From NCBI GenBank assembly GCA_013697635.1, contig JACCWM010000189.1:1-57622 (forward strand): 57,622 nt of DNA. Direction: 5' to 3'. Positions 18,901 through 27,488 of this stretch are shown one piece after another; within the stretch, counting starts at the first letter, position 1; each line of letters opens with the position of its first letter. The DNA is from Lujinxingiaceae bacterium. Its GTDB lineage: Bacteria; Myxococcota_A; Bradymonadia; Bradymonadales; Bradymonadaceae. Made by a program: the position numbers and the translations under genes. Under the pieces are notes generated by a model that was not told where the DNA came from, made no database searches, and saw nothing but the letters and a program-made list of their open reading frames with translations.

Positions 18901-19159
18901 GATCGCCTTGTTTTTGGGCAGCCTCGTGCTACGCGGAAGAGGCGATGCGAGCAAGGCGTTAGACTCGGTGGCGCTGGTGATCGCGAGTTTCTCCAAGCGC
19001 GAGGATTTCGCCCTCGACCGCGCCGAGGCGCTGATCGCGCTGGGCAGCGTGGCCGTGGGCGCAGGTCTCACGGAGCATGGCCAGATCTGGCTCGATGACG
19101 GTGTTCGCCTGGCGGACAGCATCGGGGCGCGCCTCTTTGTGCAACGTACTGGCTCCTAA
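15929..19159 (+). CDS. Ser/Thr protein kinase fused to AAA-type ATPase and TPR-like repeats
   Basis: 1076 residues. The kinase domain is complete: Gly loop GRGAGGSVY (28-36), VALK (K51), HRDIKPAN (D142), DFG (166-168) and APE (188-190). A central ATPase region follows, with Walker A GTPGSGRS (343-350) and Walker B LVLFIDDIDQGD (D456/D457). The C-terminal 400 residues are helical repeats of TPR type (QALSFYDKAL, GFEFYNEAIEVA). Walker A carries Arg where Lys is usual. Such kinase-ATPase-TPR proteins are abundant in myxobacteria as signalling hubs. No transmembrane segment was seen, so it is cytosolic. The FAD oxidoreductase follows 17 bases later. Confidence 0.93.
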   Translation: MSTNSWNTDLNKGVKVFAGRYAYQKPLGRGAGGSVYLAEDLLHKRREVALKVLSAEAYQTVQGKMLRREFEILSKLDHPNLVRVFDYGSLPDGGVYLAEEYIDGFSLQDARALLEPVALINLTIQLLQGLAYLHAMGTIHRDIKPANVMLLWLDDASALPMAKLVDFGLSSMDPKRDTLRGGTRSYMAPEVIRGEKGEQRSDLYSLGVTLYYALCGVLPFGPRSKDDPPPTDEDFRPPEPHRLNPEVPLPLSRFTMALLRQLPDVEYADAGEALQALAADAETFEAMSAGRMANSLDVAASPVLKGYFERGILERREREADALVEWLGREGASHVGQVNLISGTPGSGRSRLLHDVESASKLGGHLVLRVNCRAPMAPFELMSELLRQTIAVARSHQADALAKHRVPAAVRACLTALELATAGEGAEPQVEQAWMRTAFEEAVALLAPYRLVLFIDDIDQGDEHSMAFLRNWYERAKSSHRPDIIAAAVAGKALSGLESSPATQHLVIEGITRADVDAFFVDKLMLANTSESWRSEVARFGQGRPSYIEELCRHLIDVGVLRRASAQAWEADLTDLGVVPMPTSIKESFRRRMTAVGAGGRECLELLALLDRPVLWESIRELLVVGGTTPEEADRTLDTLQWRHLTLTELETSGRLVRLIAVELSDVVRDMLSPEWKRALHRRIGNHLIASWRKGDADPCEAARHLELGGQRVPAHDVLEVAGDDASMRSNNYRQALSFYDKALVDNRDGRASAILHVKIAQAAVALYDPARVRHHLAQAGVLAERTALDWLMYRVFLSAARIAICVGDTAWAHEWQNRLRDCLPAMSQQGEVLELDARLALSQGSLDLATSGLQRCIKRARHFGNRAGLVVALRHYAHLRLLGGHVAEGFEFYNEAIEVASPLGATSLGAVLASYGGDLRRVGRVNEAIEALVDAIEMLREGDEPEEWIRGLLELANCHADRGDLSEARKRGVEASCFAQRLNHRPLEQKIALFLGSLVLRGRGDASKALDSVALVIASFSKREDFALDRAEALIALGSVAVGAGLTEHGQIWLDDGVRLADSIGARLFVQRTGS

Positions 19160-19176
19160 CTTCCAATCAGACGACC

Positions 19177-20838
19177 ATGAGCTCAACGAACACTGACAAG
19201 CTACGCCTGCAGCTCAGCGGGTTGCGCCGCGATTTCGCCGAAGACGAGAGCGTGCTCCACGAGCGCGCCGCTCAGATGCTCGGCGTCGATCCAAGTGAGA
19301 TAGCCGAGCTCGAGATCTTGAAGCGAAGCCTCGACGCGCGCCACCGCCCGACCTTTATGTACAACGTCGAGGTCGCGCTCGAGCGTGCCCAGGCACTGGG
19401 CGCGCTTCCGGCCGGCGCGCAACTTGCGCCCGAGCCTGGCTCGCTTGCACCGCAGCGCTTCGAGGTGAAAAAAAGGGAGCGCGTCGTGGTTATCGGCGCC
19501 GGTCCCGCCGGACTGTTTTGCGCGCACCGCCTGGCCGAGAGCGGGGTGGAGACCATCTTGCTCGACCGAGGACAGCCCGTCGAGATTCGCGGCAAGCACG
19601 TCTCGGCGCTGATGCATCGCGGCGAGCTCGATTTGGACAGCAACATTTGCTTTGGAGAGGGCGGGGCGGGCACCTGGTCGGACGGCAAGCTCTACACGCG
19701 CGTCAACGATGTGCGTGTGCGCCACGTATTGGAGACGGTCGTGCGCCTGGGCGGGCCAGCCGAGATATTGGTGGCGGCAAAGCCTCACCTTGGCACCGAC
19801 CGGCTCGTGGCGCTTTGCAAGGCCTTTCGCGCCAAGCTCATCGAACAGGGCTGCACGGTGCGCTTTGGTGCCTTCGTCAGGGACTTCGACGTTGAGCGCA
19901 GCGTGGGCGGCGACCGCGTGCGCGCGGTGATCTTGCGCGATGGCGAGCGCATCGAGGCCGACCGCTTCGTCTTGGCCGTGGGCCACTCGGCGCGCGAGAC
20001 CTATCGCTGGTTGGCCGAGCACAAGGTCGCCATGGAGGCCAAGCCCTTCGCCGTGGGTTATCGCGTCGAGCACCGCCAGGAGCTCGTCAACGAGATTCAG
20101 TACGGGCGCTATGCCGGCGAGGCTCAGCTTCCCTCGGCCGACTACCGCCTGGCGGTCAATTTTGGAAAGGGTGAGGAGCACCGCGGGGTCTACAGCTTTT
20201 GCATGTGCCCGGGCGGCCAGGTCGTGCCCTCGCATACACTGGCAGAGGGCGTCTGCGTCAATGGCATGAGTCACGCCAGCCGCCGCGGTCACTGGGCGAA
20301 CTCGGCGCTGGTCGTGAGCATCAAACCCAAGGACTTCGCCGGCTTTGGGGACATCGAGGGGCTCAACGACTACGGCGGCCTGCTCGCCGGAATGGCCTTT
20401 CAAGATGAGGCCGAGCGGCGCGCCTACAAGCTCGGCGGCGGCGGCTTTATCGCGCCGGCCCAGCGTCTGACCGACTTCAAATTGGGTCGAAAGAGCAAAG
20501 ACCTGCGAAAGACCACCTACAAGCCTGGCATCGCCGCGGCCGATGTGGCCGAGTGCTATCCGGAGTTCGTGACCAATGCGCTTCGCAAAGCGCTCGACGG
20601 ATTCGAGCGCAAGATGCGTGGCTTTGTCAGTGAGGACGCCTTGCTCATCGGCGTCGAGACGCGCACGAGCGCCCCCGTTCAGATCACGCGCGACGACGAT
20701 AGCCTGCAATCGCGCTCGCTCAAGGGGTTTTATCCTTGCGGCGAGGGAGCGGGCTACGGCGGCGGCATCGTCAGCGCAGCGATCGACGGGCTGCGGGTAG
20801 CGGAGCGCATACTGAACGAGCTTAGCGTCCTGAGCTAA
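19177..20838 (+). CDS. FAD-dependent oxidoreductase (COG2509-like)
   Basis: 553 residues. A helical N-terminal domain of about 100 residues precedes the dinucleotide-binding motif VVVIGAGPAGL (GxGxxG at 107-112), with the ribose-binding acid in LLDRG (D131). Family-specific segments follow: FGEGGAGTWSDGKLYTR, PGGQVVPS, and near the end FYPCGEGAGYGGGIVSAAIDG, the second FAD contact. This family of uncharacterised FAD dehydrogenases is widespread; substrate unknown. It follows the kinase by 17 bases and may share its transcript. Confidence 0.88.
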   Translation: MSSTNTDKLRLQLSGLRRDFAEDESVLHERAAQMLGVDPSEIAELEILKRSLDARHRPTFMYNVEVALERAQALGALPAGAQLAPEPGSLAPQRFEVKKRERVVVIGAGPAGLFCAHRLAESGVETILLDRGQPVEIRGKHVSALMHRGELDLDSNICFGEGGAGTWSDGKLYTRVNDVRVRHVLETVVRLGGPAEILVAAKPHLGTDRLVALCKAFRAKLIEQGCTVRFGAFVRDFDVERSVGGDRVRAVILRDGERIEADRFVLAVGHSARETYRWLAEHKVAMEAKPFAVGYRVEHRQELVNEIQYGRYAGEAQLPSADYRLAVNFGKGEEHRGVYSFCMCPGGQVVPSHTLAEGVCVNGMSHASRRGHWANSALVVSIKPKDFAGFGDIEGLNDYGGLLAGMAFQDEAERRAYKLGGGGFIAPAQRLTDFKLGRKSKDLRKTTYKPGIAAADVAECYPEFVTNALRKALDGFERKMRGFVSEDALLIGVETRTSAPVQITRDDDSLQSRSLKGFYPCGEGAGYGGGIVSAAIDGLRVAERILNELSVLS

Positions 20839-20843
20839 AGTTC

Positions 20844-20871
20844 AGTGTCATGGCGTTGACACTTCACTTTT
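20844..20871 (+). terminator. Possible terminator hairpin after the FAD oxidoreductase
   Basis: AGTGTCA (20844-20850) and TGACACT (20857-20863) form a perfect seven-pair stem with a six-base loop, followed by TCACTTTTG. The T-run is short, so this is tentative. Confidence 0.35.
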
Positions 20872-20942
20872 GATGCGCTCTTCTGTATGGTGTCGGCGCA
20901 GTCAATAGCTGCGTTGTCTTATCTGTAATGGAGGTTTGTATT

Positions 20943-21512
20943 ATGGCGATCATTATTCGCACGTTTAGCACGCTCGCGCTAATTTTTACCCTGTCGTTTT
21001 TTTGTACAGATGCATATGCATCTGGCCCCATGAACCGTAACTTCGGTCTGGGTGTCAGTCTCGGAAACCCCACCAGCTTGACCGGCAAGTACTATATGGG
21101 CAGTGGCAACAACGCCATCGACTTCCATATCGGTACCTTCCGCTCCTACAATTCGCGCCGCTACGGTGGAACGATTTTCTTGGCGGGTGACTATCTGTTC
21201 GACGTTTGGACCTTTGTTGAGAACAGCACGCTGAAGATGCCGTTTTATGTTGGCCCTGGCGCGGCATTGCTGATCGGTCAAGGCCGTGACGGCTACTACT
21301 TTGATCGTGGCTACTATTCGGGCTATCGAAGCTATGGCCTGGGTGTAGGCGCTCGTCTGGTCGTGGGCACCGCTCTTCAGTTTCAGACGGCTCCGTTTGA
21401 GATTTTTCTCGATCTCAGCCCGACGCTGATGTTTCTCTTCCATGACCAGGGCGGCGTCGGCAACTATTTTGCGATCGACAACCTGGCCCTTGGCGCGCGC
21501 TTCTTCTTCTAA
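20943..21512 (+). CDS. Small secreted outer-membrane barrel-like protein
   Basis: 189 residues. GGAGG at 20930-20934 is eight bases before the ATG at 20943, which fixes the start. The signal peptide is clear (IRTFSTLALIFTLSFFCTDAYAS). The mature protein alternates Gly and aromatics (FGLGVSLGNPTSLTGKYY, YYFDRGYYSGYRSYGLG) and ends in ARFFF, typical of small outer-membrane barrels with a C-terminal Phe. No known family recognised. It converges with the M64 peptidase gene. Confidence 0.7.
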   Translation: MAIIIRTFSTLALIFTLSFFCTDAYASGPMNRNFGLGVSLGNPTSLTGKYYMGSGNNAIDFHIGTFRSYNSRRYGGTIFLAGDYLFDVWTFVENSTLKMPFYVGPGAALLIGQGRDGYYFDRGYYSGYRSYGLGVGARLVVGTALQFQTAPFEIFLDLSPTLMFLFHDQGGVGNYFAIDNLALGARFFF

Positions 21513-21526
21513 GTGACGTTCGTCAC

Positions 21527-23305
21527 TTACGGGGCCACGCGCACCCACCAGCTGAAACGCTCGCGGGTGCGCGGATCCTCGACCCTTACAAATCCAGTGG
21601 TCTCCTCGACGAGGCCGACGAGCTCCACCCAATCGCCGGCTTTGCCGTGGGCGAGGATGGGACGCGTCGAGAGATCGAGCGTGGGGTTGTTGCTGATGAC
21701 TTCATCGCCGATCATCCAGTTGATGCTGTAGCGCCGTGTTTGCTCGCGAAGCGGCACGCGAAAGCGCAGCCGGTCGGCGCCCAGGCGCTCGACGCTTGCG
21801 GCTTCCTCGTGGCGCGTAACATCGACGACGCTGTAGATGCGCCGGACCATCTGCTCGGCGCACACCGCACAAAACTCCTGATGTGAGGAGTTCATCTTGC
21901 AGTCGTAGGCCGGGCGGTAGAGAAAATCACAGTTATAGGCGCCCTTGTAGGCCCCGATGCGATACTGGGAGCGAAGGTTGGTGGGTGTGGGAATGGGGGT
22001 GTCGGTCACCAGCCAGGCCGCCCACTTGATCGCCGAGGTGGCGGTCGGGGCGGTGGCGATGTTCGAAGGCAGCGGGATCTTCGGCTCGGCGAAGTAGCAG
22101 GCGTCGCCCTCGGCCTGGTACTCATCGCCGAGGATGCCAAAGGTGTGGCCAAACTCGTGGACGGCGACATCGGGAAATTCGCCGCGGTCCCAGGAGGTCA
22201 CCAGCGCCACGTAGAGCCCGGCAAAGCCGGCGCGCTTTTGAGAGTTCGATAAGACGATGACCTCATCATAGGGAACAAGCGCCGCGGTTTCGAAGGCCTT
22301 TCCGATCTGGACGGGAAACGCCACGCGGTCGGAGATGCTCGAGACGTCGATGTTGAACTTGTCGCCGACGGCCGGGATCACGAAGACGGTTTCATAGGCC
22401 GTGTCACGAAAGCGCTGTTCGCAGCCGGTTTGGCCGGGGCGACAATCGTAGCTGGCCCCGGTATCTTTGCTCGGCGTCCAGATGGCCCAGATGTTGAAGA
22501 GATCGCGGTGCTCGTAGAGCGGGGTGGTCTCGAGCAGTCGCTTTGCGGTGGCTTGGGCGTCGAGCTCGAACTTCTCGCGTTGGGCCTCGGTGTAGCCATC
22601 GCTCAAGATCACGACGTCGATCTTATCGACCGACGGCCCGTTGTCGACGAGCGCCGTCACGGTACCCTCGAAGCGCACCGGCTTGGCGGCGGCCTTCATC
22701 GTCGCGATGTCGAAGCGTCCGATCTCGACGAGATTACCGGCGTCGGTCGGTATGTGCAGCACGTAGTGCACGCCGCCCTCAATGGCCATCGGGATGCGCA
22801 CGGCAAATTCGAGCAGCTCGGGATAGTCGGCCTTAACCAGGTTGTAGATCTGGTGAATCGTGAAACGAATCGAGCCCGTTTGCTCGAGGATCAGCTTGAG
22901 AAACTCCAGTGACTGGAAGATCGAGTTGACGTTTTCCGTCCAGAGCACGGTGCCGTCTTCGTCGACGATCTCGGCGCGCATGATCAAGTGGCTGTTGGCG
23001 CTGGGCACATTGATGTCGGAGTACATCTCTGCATCGAGGGTGCGCACGAACTCCACGGCATAGGGTTTATCGCGCTGATTGGTCGAGATGCCTCTTAGAA
23101 AGACGAGCATCGCTTCGCGCCCTTCGACCAAGCCTAGGTGGGTCTGGCCTACCAAGAGCTCGATCGCCTCGGCGCTGTCGCGGGTCTCGTCGGCGCTGAA
23201 TTGGAGGCTTCCGGCAGCCTCGAGGCTGTCGCCTGGTTCGCCACAACCTGTCGTCAGTGACGCGGCCAAAAGGATCAATACGGCAAGGGCTACGAGATGC
23301 TTCAT
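21527..23305 (-). CDS. M64-type (IgA peptidase-like) zinc metallopeptidase lipoprotein
   Basis: About 592 residues from the ATG at 23305; an ATG at 23323 is also possible. The N-terminus is a lipoprotein signal ending LTTGC (C21). The zinc site HEFGHTFGILGDEY (H383, E384, H387, D394) matches the M64 HExxHxxxxLxDEY pattern. Upstream segments IDVVILSDGYT and VIVLSNSQKRAGFAG also fit the family. The chain ends in a strand-rich domain with SWWVRV. M64 peptidases are secreted zinc proteases first known for IgA cleavage; in a free-living bacterium the substrate is unknown. Anchoring to the envelope follows from the lipobox. Confidence 0.88.
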   Translation of the reverse strand: MKHLVALAVLILLAASLTTGCGEPGDSLEAAGSLQFSADETRDSAEAIELLVGQTHLGLVEGREAMLVFLRGISTNQRDKPYAVEFVRTLDAEMYSDINVPSANSHLIMRAEIVDEDGTVLWTENVNSIFQSLEFLKLILEQTGSIRFTIHQIYNLVKADYPELLEFAVRIPMAIEGGVHYVLHIPTDAGNLVEIGRFDIATMKAAAKPVRFEGTVTALVDNGPSVDKIDVVILSDGYTEAQREKFELDAQATAKRLLETTPLYEHRDLFNIWAIWTPSKDTGASYDCRPGQTGCEQRFRDTAYETVFVIPAVGDKFNIDVSSISDRVAFPVQIGKAFETAALVPYDEVIVLSNSQKRAGFAGLYVALVTSWDRGEFPDVAVHEFGHTFGILGDEYQAEGDACYFAEPKIPLPSNIATAPTATSAIKWAAWLVTDTPIPTPTNLRSQYRIGAYKGAYNCDFLYRPAYDCKMNSSHQEFCAVCAEQMVRRIYSVVDVTRHEEAASVERLGADRLRFRVPLREQTRRYSINWMIGDEVISNNPTLDLSTRPILAHGKAGDWVELVGLVEETTGFVRVEDPRTRERFSWWVRVAP

Positions 23306-23443
23306 TGATTCCACAAGCTCCATAGGGCATCGTTGATGTCTGGCACCGAGACGGTAGCCTAGTGCGCCTCGATTCTCAATGCTGCATGCCTTAGATCGCG
23401 CGTCAGCGGCAGCGATGAACCCCTTTGGGGTGAAGAAGTCTCT

Positions 23444-24220
23444 ATGATTGGTTGGCTCATACTGATTGCGGCCATCGCGCTCATCGCGTCGATTATCTGG
23501 GCCAGCATGCGCTTTGCGCGCTATCGGCGCATAGCCCAGCGGCGCACCGAGACGGCCGGGGAGCTTCAGCGCACGATGCGCATGCTCGGCTTGAGTGAGG
23601 TTCGCGAGTCGCAACTCTTTCAGTCCCGGGTATTTACTTTGCGCGGGGAGCTCAATGGCTTTCGCATCGACTGCGAGCTCTGGGACCACTCCCAGGACCC
23701 ATTTTGTCGGGTGACCATCGCCTATCCTCGCCCCCTTCGCCAGGGCATGCGCATGTTTCCGGCCCGCGAGGGGCGCCTGTTTGGCGGGCTCACGGGAGCG
23801 GCAAGAGGCGAGTCGGCAACGACCATCAGCAACGGCCTGGTCGTGACGGCGCACGAAAACGCCGAGCGGCTGCGAAGTTTTTTGGACGGCGATATCCAGC
23901 ATCACGTCGAGCGGCTTAACGAGCGTGTCGACGATCTGTTCGTCGGTGACGAGCGCTTGTTTCTCTACGCGGAAGGCCCGCTCGCGGAGCAAAACTGCGA
24001 GGCGTTGATTCGCGACGGCATGGCGATCGCGGCGTCGTTGTATTCACGGGCGATGGCGCTTGGTCCGAGCCGAAAGAGCCGTGTTGGCACTTATGCTCAG
24101 GTTGAGACGGAGATGTTCAACCGCAGCTCGCTGGAGATGAGCCTCGATCCGCCAATTAGTGAGCATGGGCGATCGCGCACAGGCGAGATCAGTCAGTCGG
24201 GTTCGTCGCCACCGGCTTGA
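23444..24220 (+). CDS. Single-pass membrane protein of unknown function
   Basis: 258 residues. One N-terminal transmembrane helix (IGWLILIAAIALIASIIWA) is followed by a basic stretch (RFARYRRIAQRR) and a cytosolic domain with mixed strands and helices (RIDCELWDHSQDPFCRVTIAY, GLVVTAHENAERLRSFL). No family recognised. The stop region overlaps by 28 bases, tail to tail, the gene for the membrane-anchored GrpE-like protein. The start at the ATG 23444 has only a weak ribosome site. Confidence 0.65.
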   Translation: MIGWLILIAAIALIASIIWASMRFARYRRIAQRRTETAGELQRTMRMLGLSEVRESQLFQSRVFTLRGELNGFRIDCELWDHSQDPFCRVTIAYPRPLRQGMRMFPAREGRLFGGLTGAARGESATTISNGLVVTAHENAERLRSFLDGDIQHHVERLNERVDDLFVGDERLFLYAEGPLAEQNCEALIRDGMAIAASLYSRAMALGPSRKSRVGTYAQVETEMFNRSSLEMSLDPPISEHGRSRTGEISQSGSSPPA

Positions 24221-24810
24221 AGTGTGTCGGCCTCGTCCGGGCTGTCGGCGCAGGGCTCTGGGTCGATGGGCAAGGCCACGGACTTGACCACCTCGACCAT
24301 CGCTGCGCGGAGCACGCGATCGTCGTCGCGATAGCCCGAGCGCAGGCAGCGCGCCACATGGCCAGCCTCGATCGTTTCGCTCTCGACGAGATTGACGGCC
24401 TCGTGCCAGGTGGGCTCGAAGGCGTCGCCGATGCCGGGTTGAATGGCCACGACGCCGTGGCGTGACAGCGCGCCGATCAGTGCGCCCAGCGCCAACGCAA
24501 TGCCTTGCTCGATCGGGGCCTGTTCGGCCTCGTGGGCACAGCGCTGGGCCTCTTCGAGGGCATCGACGACCGGTAAAATGTCGCTGACGAGTTGGTGATG
24601 GGAGAAACGCCGGGAAACCTCGGCCTCACGGCGCAGCCTTCCAAGGCGTGCGTCGTGCTCCGAGCCTAGTCGCGCGAGCGCCTGCTTGTGCGATGTATGC
24701 GTGGCCTCGATACGCCGGCGCGCGCGACCCTGTGCGAGCAGGACCGTGGCTGTGGCGATCGCGGCGAGCACGATGGCTGTGAGAATAATCCAGAGCATGG
24801 AGCGGTTCAT
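24193..24810 (-). CDS. Membrane-anchored GrpE-like protein
   Basis: About 205 residues from the ATG at 24810. One N-terminal transmembrane helix (MLWIILTAIVLAAIATATVLL) is followed by a charged helix and then a GrpE head-like domain: VSDILPVVDALEEA, GVVAIQPGIGDAFEPTWHEA and LRSGYRDDDRVLRAAMVEVVK. These align in order with the canonical GrpE at 29841 (VMDLIPAVDNLERA, GSAFDPQRHEA, FQKGYFLHDRLLRPALVSVAK). GrpE is the nucleotide exchange factor of DnaK; a membrane-bound copy might recruit DnaK to the membrane. It is away from the heat-shock cluster, divergent from tRNA-Cys, and overlaps its plus-strand neighbour by 28 bases. Confidence 0.8.
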   Translation of the reverse strand: MNRSMLWIILTAIVLAAIATATVLLAQGRARRRIEATHTSHKQALARLGSEHDARLGRLRREAEVSRRFSHHQLVSDILPVVDALEEAQRCAHEAEQAPIEQGIALALGALIGALSRHGVVAIQPGIGDAFEPTWHEAVNLVESETIEAGHVARCLRSGYRDDDRVLRAAMVEVVKSVALPIDPEPCADSPDEADTLQAGGDEPD

Positions 24811-24921
24811 CCGGGGTAAGTCGTCGACTGCGCCATTGTGATGCGATCGTCGCCATCTCGCAACCCTCGATGCTTGTGCGATGTCGGCGTCGAGCGCGGC
24901 CAAAGACAATGAGTGAAAGAG

Positions 24922-24950
24922 TTGACAGAAGCGCTCGGGCCATGTTAGTT
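24922..24950 (+). promoter_or_regulatory. Promoter of tRNA-Cys
   Basis: TTGACA (24922-24927), 17-base spacer, TTAGTT (24945-24950). The expected start point is about eight bases before the mature tRNA 5' end, as for many tRNA promoters. Confidence 0.7.
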
Positions 24951-24964
24951 CCCGACACCTTAAC

Positions 24965-25035
24965 GGCGGCGTAGCCAAGCGGTAAGGCATGGGCCTGCAA
25001 AGCCTTGATCACCGGTTCGAATCCGGTCGCCGCCT
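24965..25035 (+). tRNA. tRNA-Cys (GCA)
   Basis: 71 bases. Acceptor GGCGGCG pairs with CGCCGCC; the D arm is AGCC...GGC, the anticodon loop CTGCAAA gives GCA, and the T arm contains GGTTCGAATCC. The discriminator base is T, usual for tRNA-Cys. The 3' CCA is not encoded. Confidence 0.96.
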
Positions 25036-25216
25036 CTTTCACCACAAGCTTGATGAGCATCAATATCGAACCGTGACACACAGCCTACCCAGACTTCTTT
25101 GGGTGCAGTGTGCACGGGTTGACCAACGCAGGGATGGCGTCTATCGTTCTCCCGCGCAGGTTGTGTACGCGTGCGCTGGAGTTTAGCGAGAGCGCAGAGG
25201 TTTTGAGGAGGCAGGA

Positions 25217-25591
25217 ATGGCGGTGTCGCGCAAGGTGATGATCCTCGATGACAATTTGCTCGACGTCATGGAGGTCGAGAAGTACCTGCATACGGGTGGC
25301 TACGATGTCGTTCACCTTTCCTCGCCCAACGGCGCGATCTCGAAGATCGAGTACGAAAAACCCGAGATCTTGCTGCTCGACATCAAAATGCCTCGTCTCA
25401 ATGTCAGCGATTTGATCGCGACGTTGCGCGCCGCCAGCGATCTCGAGGAGTTGGTCATCGTGCTCTTCAGCGACATGGATGCTGAGCGCCTGCAACAATT
25501 CTGTATGGATAACGACATCAACGGCTACTTTTGCAAGTCGATGGATGTGCGCCAGATTGCGGAATTTCTGAACAACTTCTACGAATACTGA
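25217..25591 (+). CDS. Stand-alone response-regulator receiver domain
   Basis: 124 residues, just one receiver domain. The acidic pair is in MILDDN, the phospho-acceptor Asp in LLLDIKMP, a Ser at the Thr/Ser switch position in LFSDMD, and the conserved Lys in YFCKSMD. There is no output domain, so it would act through a partner, like CheY or SpoF. A good ribosome site (GAGGAGG) lies seven bases before the ATG. No histidine kinase is nearby. The glycosyltransferase-like gene starts about 100 bases downstream on the same strand. Confidence 0.92.
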   Translation: MAVSRKVMILDDNLLDVMEVEKYLHTGGYDVVHLSSPNGAISKIEYEKPEILLLDIKMPRLNVSDLIATLRAASDLEELVIVLFSDMDAERLQQFCMDNDINGYFCKSMDVRQIAEFLNNFYEY

Positions 25592-25689
25592 CGGGGATTG
25601 GGGTGGCGTTGAGCGCACTCTGAAGACGGGCCTGGCGCTTGGGAAGTCCCTGTTGTGGCCGGAATTATTTTGCGTGTTGAGGAGAACTC

Positions 25690-27459
25690 ATGGTCGACCA
25701 TCAAGCAGGATCGTTCGAAGGTGCTTTTGCGGACAAACAACCTGAGCAAGGTGCAGCAGGGCGCATCTGGATTCTTGTGGATCATTCGGCGCGCGAGGCC
25801 GCCTTTGAGTCCGTAGCCCGTGAACTCGAGAAGAGCGGCATTGAAACCCAGATTGTGACGATCACCGAGGTGATTGGCACAATGGCTCGCGAGGTGCTTG
25901 CTGGCGGTGCCGAGCGCTTGCTTCGCGGTCTGCGCGTGGCGGTCAAGGGCCGCGGCCCCGACGAGGATCTGATCGGTGCCGTGCGCCGCGCTCGCCCCGA
26001 TGTCTTGGCGATCACTAACGCACGCTATGTGCGCGCGCTGGGATTGCTGGAGAATTTGACCGGAATTCCCACTCTGCAACTGGGCGTGCTTCCCGATTAC
26101 AACTTGTCGACGCTTTGGCTAAACAGCGCTTTGCAGGCCTACGTGGTGCCTCACGAGGAACAAAAGCAGCGACTGGTGCAGAGCGGCGTCTTGGCCGATC
26201 GCATCCTGGTCGCCGGTCCGGCCATTCAGCCTGGCTTCAGCGCCGCGATCGATCGCGATGCCGTGCGCGCCGAGCTGGGCATGGCCGATCAGTTCGTGGT
26301 CCTGGTGCGCGCTGACGGCTTCGATCCGGCGGTCATCGAGAAGCTGGTATTTCAATGCACGCTGGTTGACCGACCGATGCGCTTTGTCTTTCATCACAAT
26401 GGCGACAGCACGGCGGCCGCAGCCCTTCGCCGCGGCGCCGATCAGTACCGCCTTCCGGCAGCGATGTTTGGCAAAGTCGACGATCTGGAGCGCTACTTTG
26501 CGGCCGCCGACGCCGTCATCGCCTCGCCGCAGGAAGCTTACCTGGCGGAGCTCGTCGCGGTGGGCCGCCCCTTGCTCATCGTCGGCAACGACGAGAACTA
26601 CGGCGCGCAGTTGCAATTTCTCGCGCATCACGGCGTGCTGCGCGCAGTGTCCGATGTGCTTCGGCTGGGAAGCGAGCTCGATCGCTTTGCAACCGAGGAG
26701 AATTTGAACGCGATGGCCCAGGCGACCGCCGAGGTGGGCAGCCGTGAGGGCAGCCGCCAGATCGCCGACGCGCTCAAGATTGCCCTGGCCAACGTGGAGC
26801 AATGGCGCGTCGCGCCGGCAGTCCAGACACCCCAGGACGCGCCTGCGAACGGCTCCTCGAGCGCCGATCAGAGCGGCGCCGAGACGGACACGGCGAGCGC
26901 TGACACGGCGCCAAGCCCCTTTGAGAGCATCGGCACCGGGCAGCGAAGCGCTGGCTCAAACGAGAGCGCGACGACTTCCAAGAGCCGAGATGGTGCGACA
27001 AGCGCGCCCGAGCAGCAGCGCGATTACAGCGGCATCTCGCAGGCCGAGGCCAAGGAGCAGCTCGCGCAGCTAATCTTGATCGAGCGCGATTTGGAGCGTC
27101 GCATGGGTGAGACCGAGCGCCAGCAACAGCGCTGGCGCAATCGACTCGAGCTTGCCCGGGAGTGGAACGAGGAGGATCTGGCGAGCGAGGCCGAAGGTGT
27201 GCTTCGTGGCTACCTCGAAGAGGCCAAGCCCGTGCAGCGCGAGCTCGACGACGTGCGTCGTCAAAAAGAGAAGCTCAAGCAGGCCGCTCATGGTGCCCGC
27301 CAGCCTGCTGGCCCGGCACCGGGCACGTCTACAAACGATGCGCCACCGGCGCGCAGCGATGATCGCGCCTCCGAGATCGAGCGGCGCTTCCAGCGCATCG
27401 AGGTCGACAGCGATCTCAAGGGGCTCAAAGACCGTATCAAGCGCGAGCTTGGCGAGTGA
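25690..27459 (+). CDS. MGDG synthase/MurG-like glycosyltransferase with coiled-coil tail
   Basis: 589 residues. The first 380 resemble the GT-B fold of MGDG-synthase-like enzymes: RIWILVDHSAREAAFESVA, then LPDYNLSTLWLN and AYVVPHEEQKQRLVQSGVL followed by ILVAGPAIQPGF, and a donor-site-like YFAAADAVIASPQEAYLAE. An Ala/Ser/Thr-rich linker (about 380-440) leads to a charged helical region (about 445-535) likely to form a coiled coil, then a conserved-looking end (RFQRIEVDSDLKGLKDRIK). It may make or modify a glycolipid. Some catalytic positions look degenerate, so activity is uncertain. GAGGAG precedes the ATG. A flippase-like gene follows by 29 bases. Confidence 0.6.
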   Translation: MVDHQAGSFEGAFADKQPEQGAAGRIWILVDHSAREAAFESVARELEKSGIETQIVTITEVIGTMAREVLAGGAERLLRGLRVAVKGRGPDEDLIGAVRRARPDVLAITNARYVRALGLLENLTGIPTLQLGVLPDYNLSTLWLNSALQAYVVPHEEQKQRLVQSGVLADRILVAGPAIQPGFSAAIDRDAVRAELGMADQFVVLVRADGFDPAVIEKLVFQCTLVDRPMRFVFHHNGDSTAAAALRRGADQYRLPAAMFGKVDDLERYFAAADAVIASPQEAYLAELVAVGRPLLIVGNDENYGAQLQFLAHHGVLRAVSDVLRLGSELDRFATEENLNAMAQATAEVGSREGSRQIADALKIALANVEQWRVAPAVQTPQDAPANGSSSADQSGAETDTASADTAPSPFESIGTGQRSAGSNESATTSKSRDGATSAPEQQRDYSGISQAEAKEQLAQLILIERDLERRMGETERQQQRWRNRLELAREWNEEDLASEAEGVLRGYLEEAKPVQRELDDVRRQKEKLKQAAHGARQPAGPAPGTSTNDAPPARSDDRASEIERRFQRIEVDSDLKGLKDRIKRELGE

Positions 27460-27488
27460 GCCGTTGCATTCACTGAGCTGAAAACTGC

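Noticed and set aside
20856-20891. Promoter TTGACA...TATGGT before the small barrel gene
   Set aside because: The spacing is 24 bases, too long for a sigma-70 promoter, and TTGACA is part of the hairpin arm.
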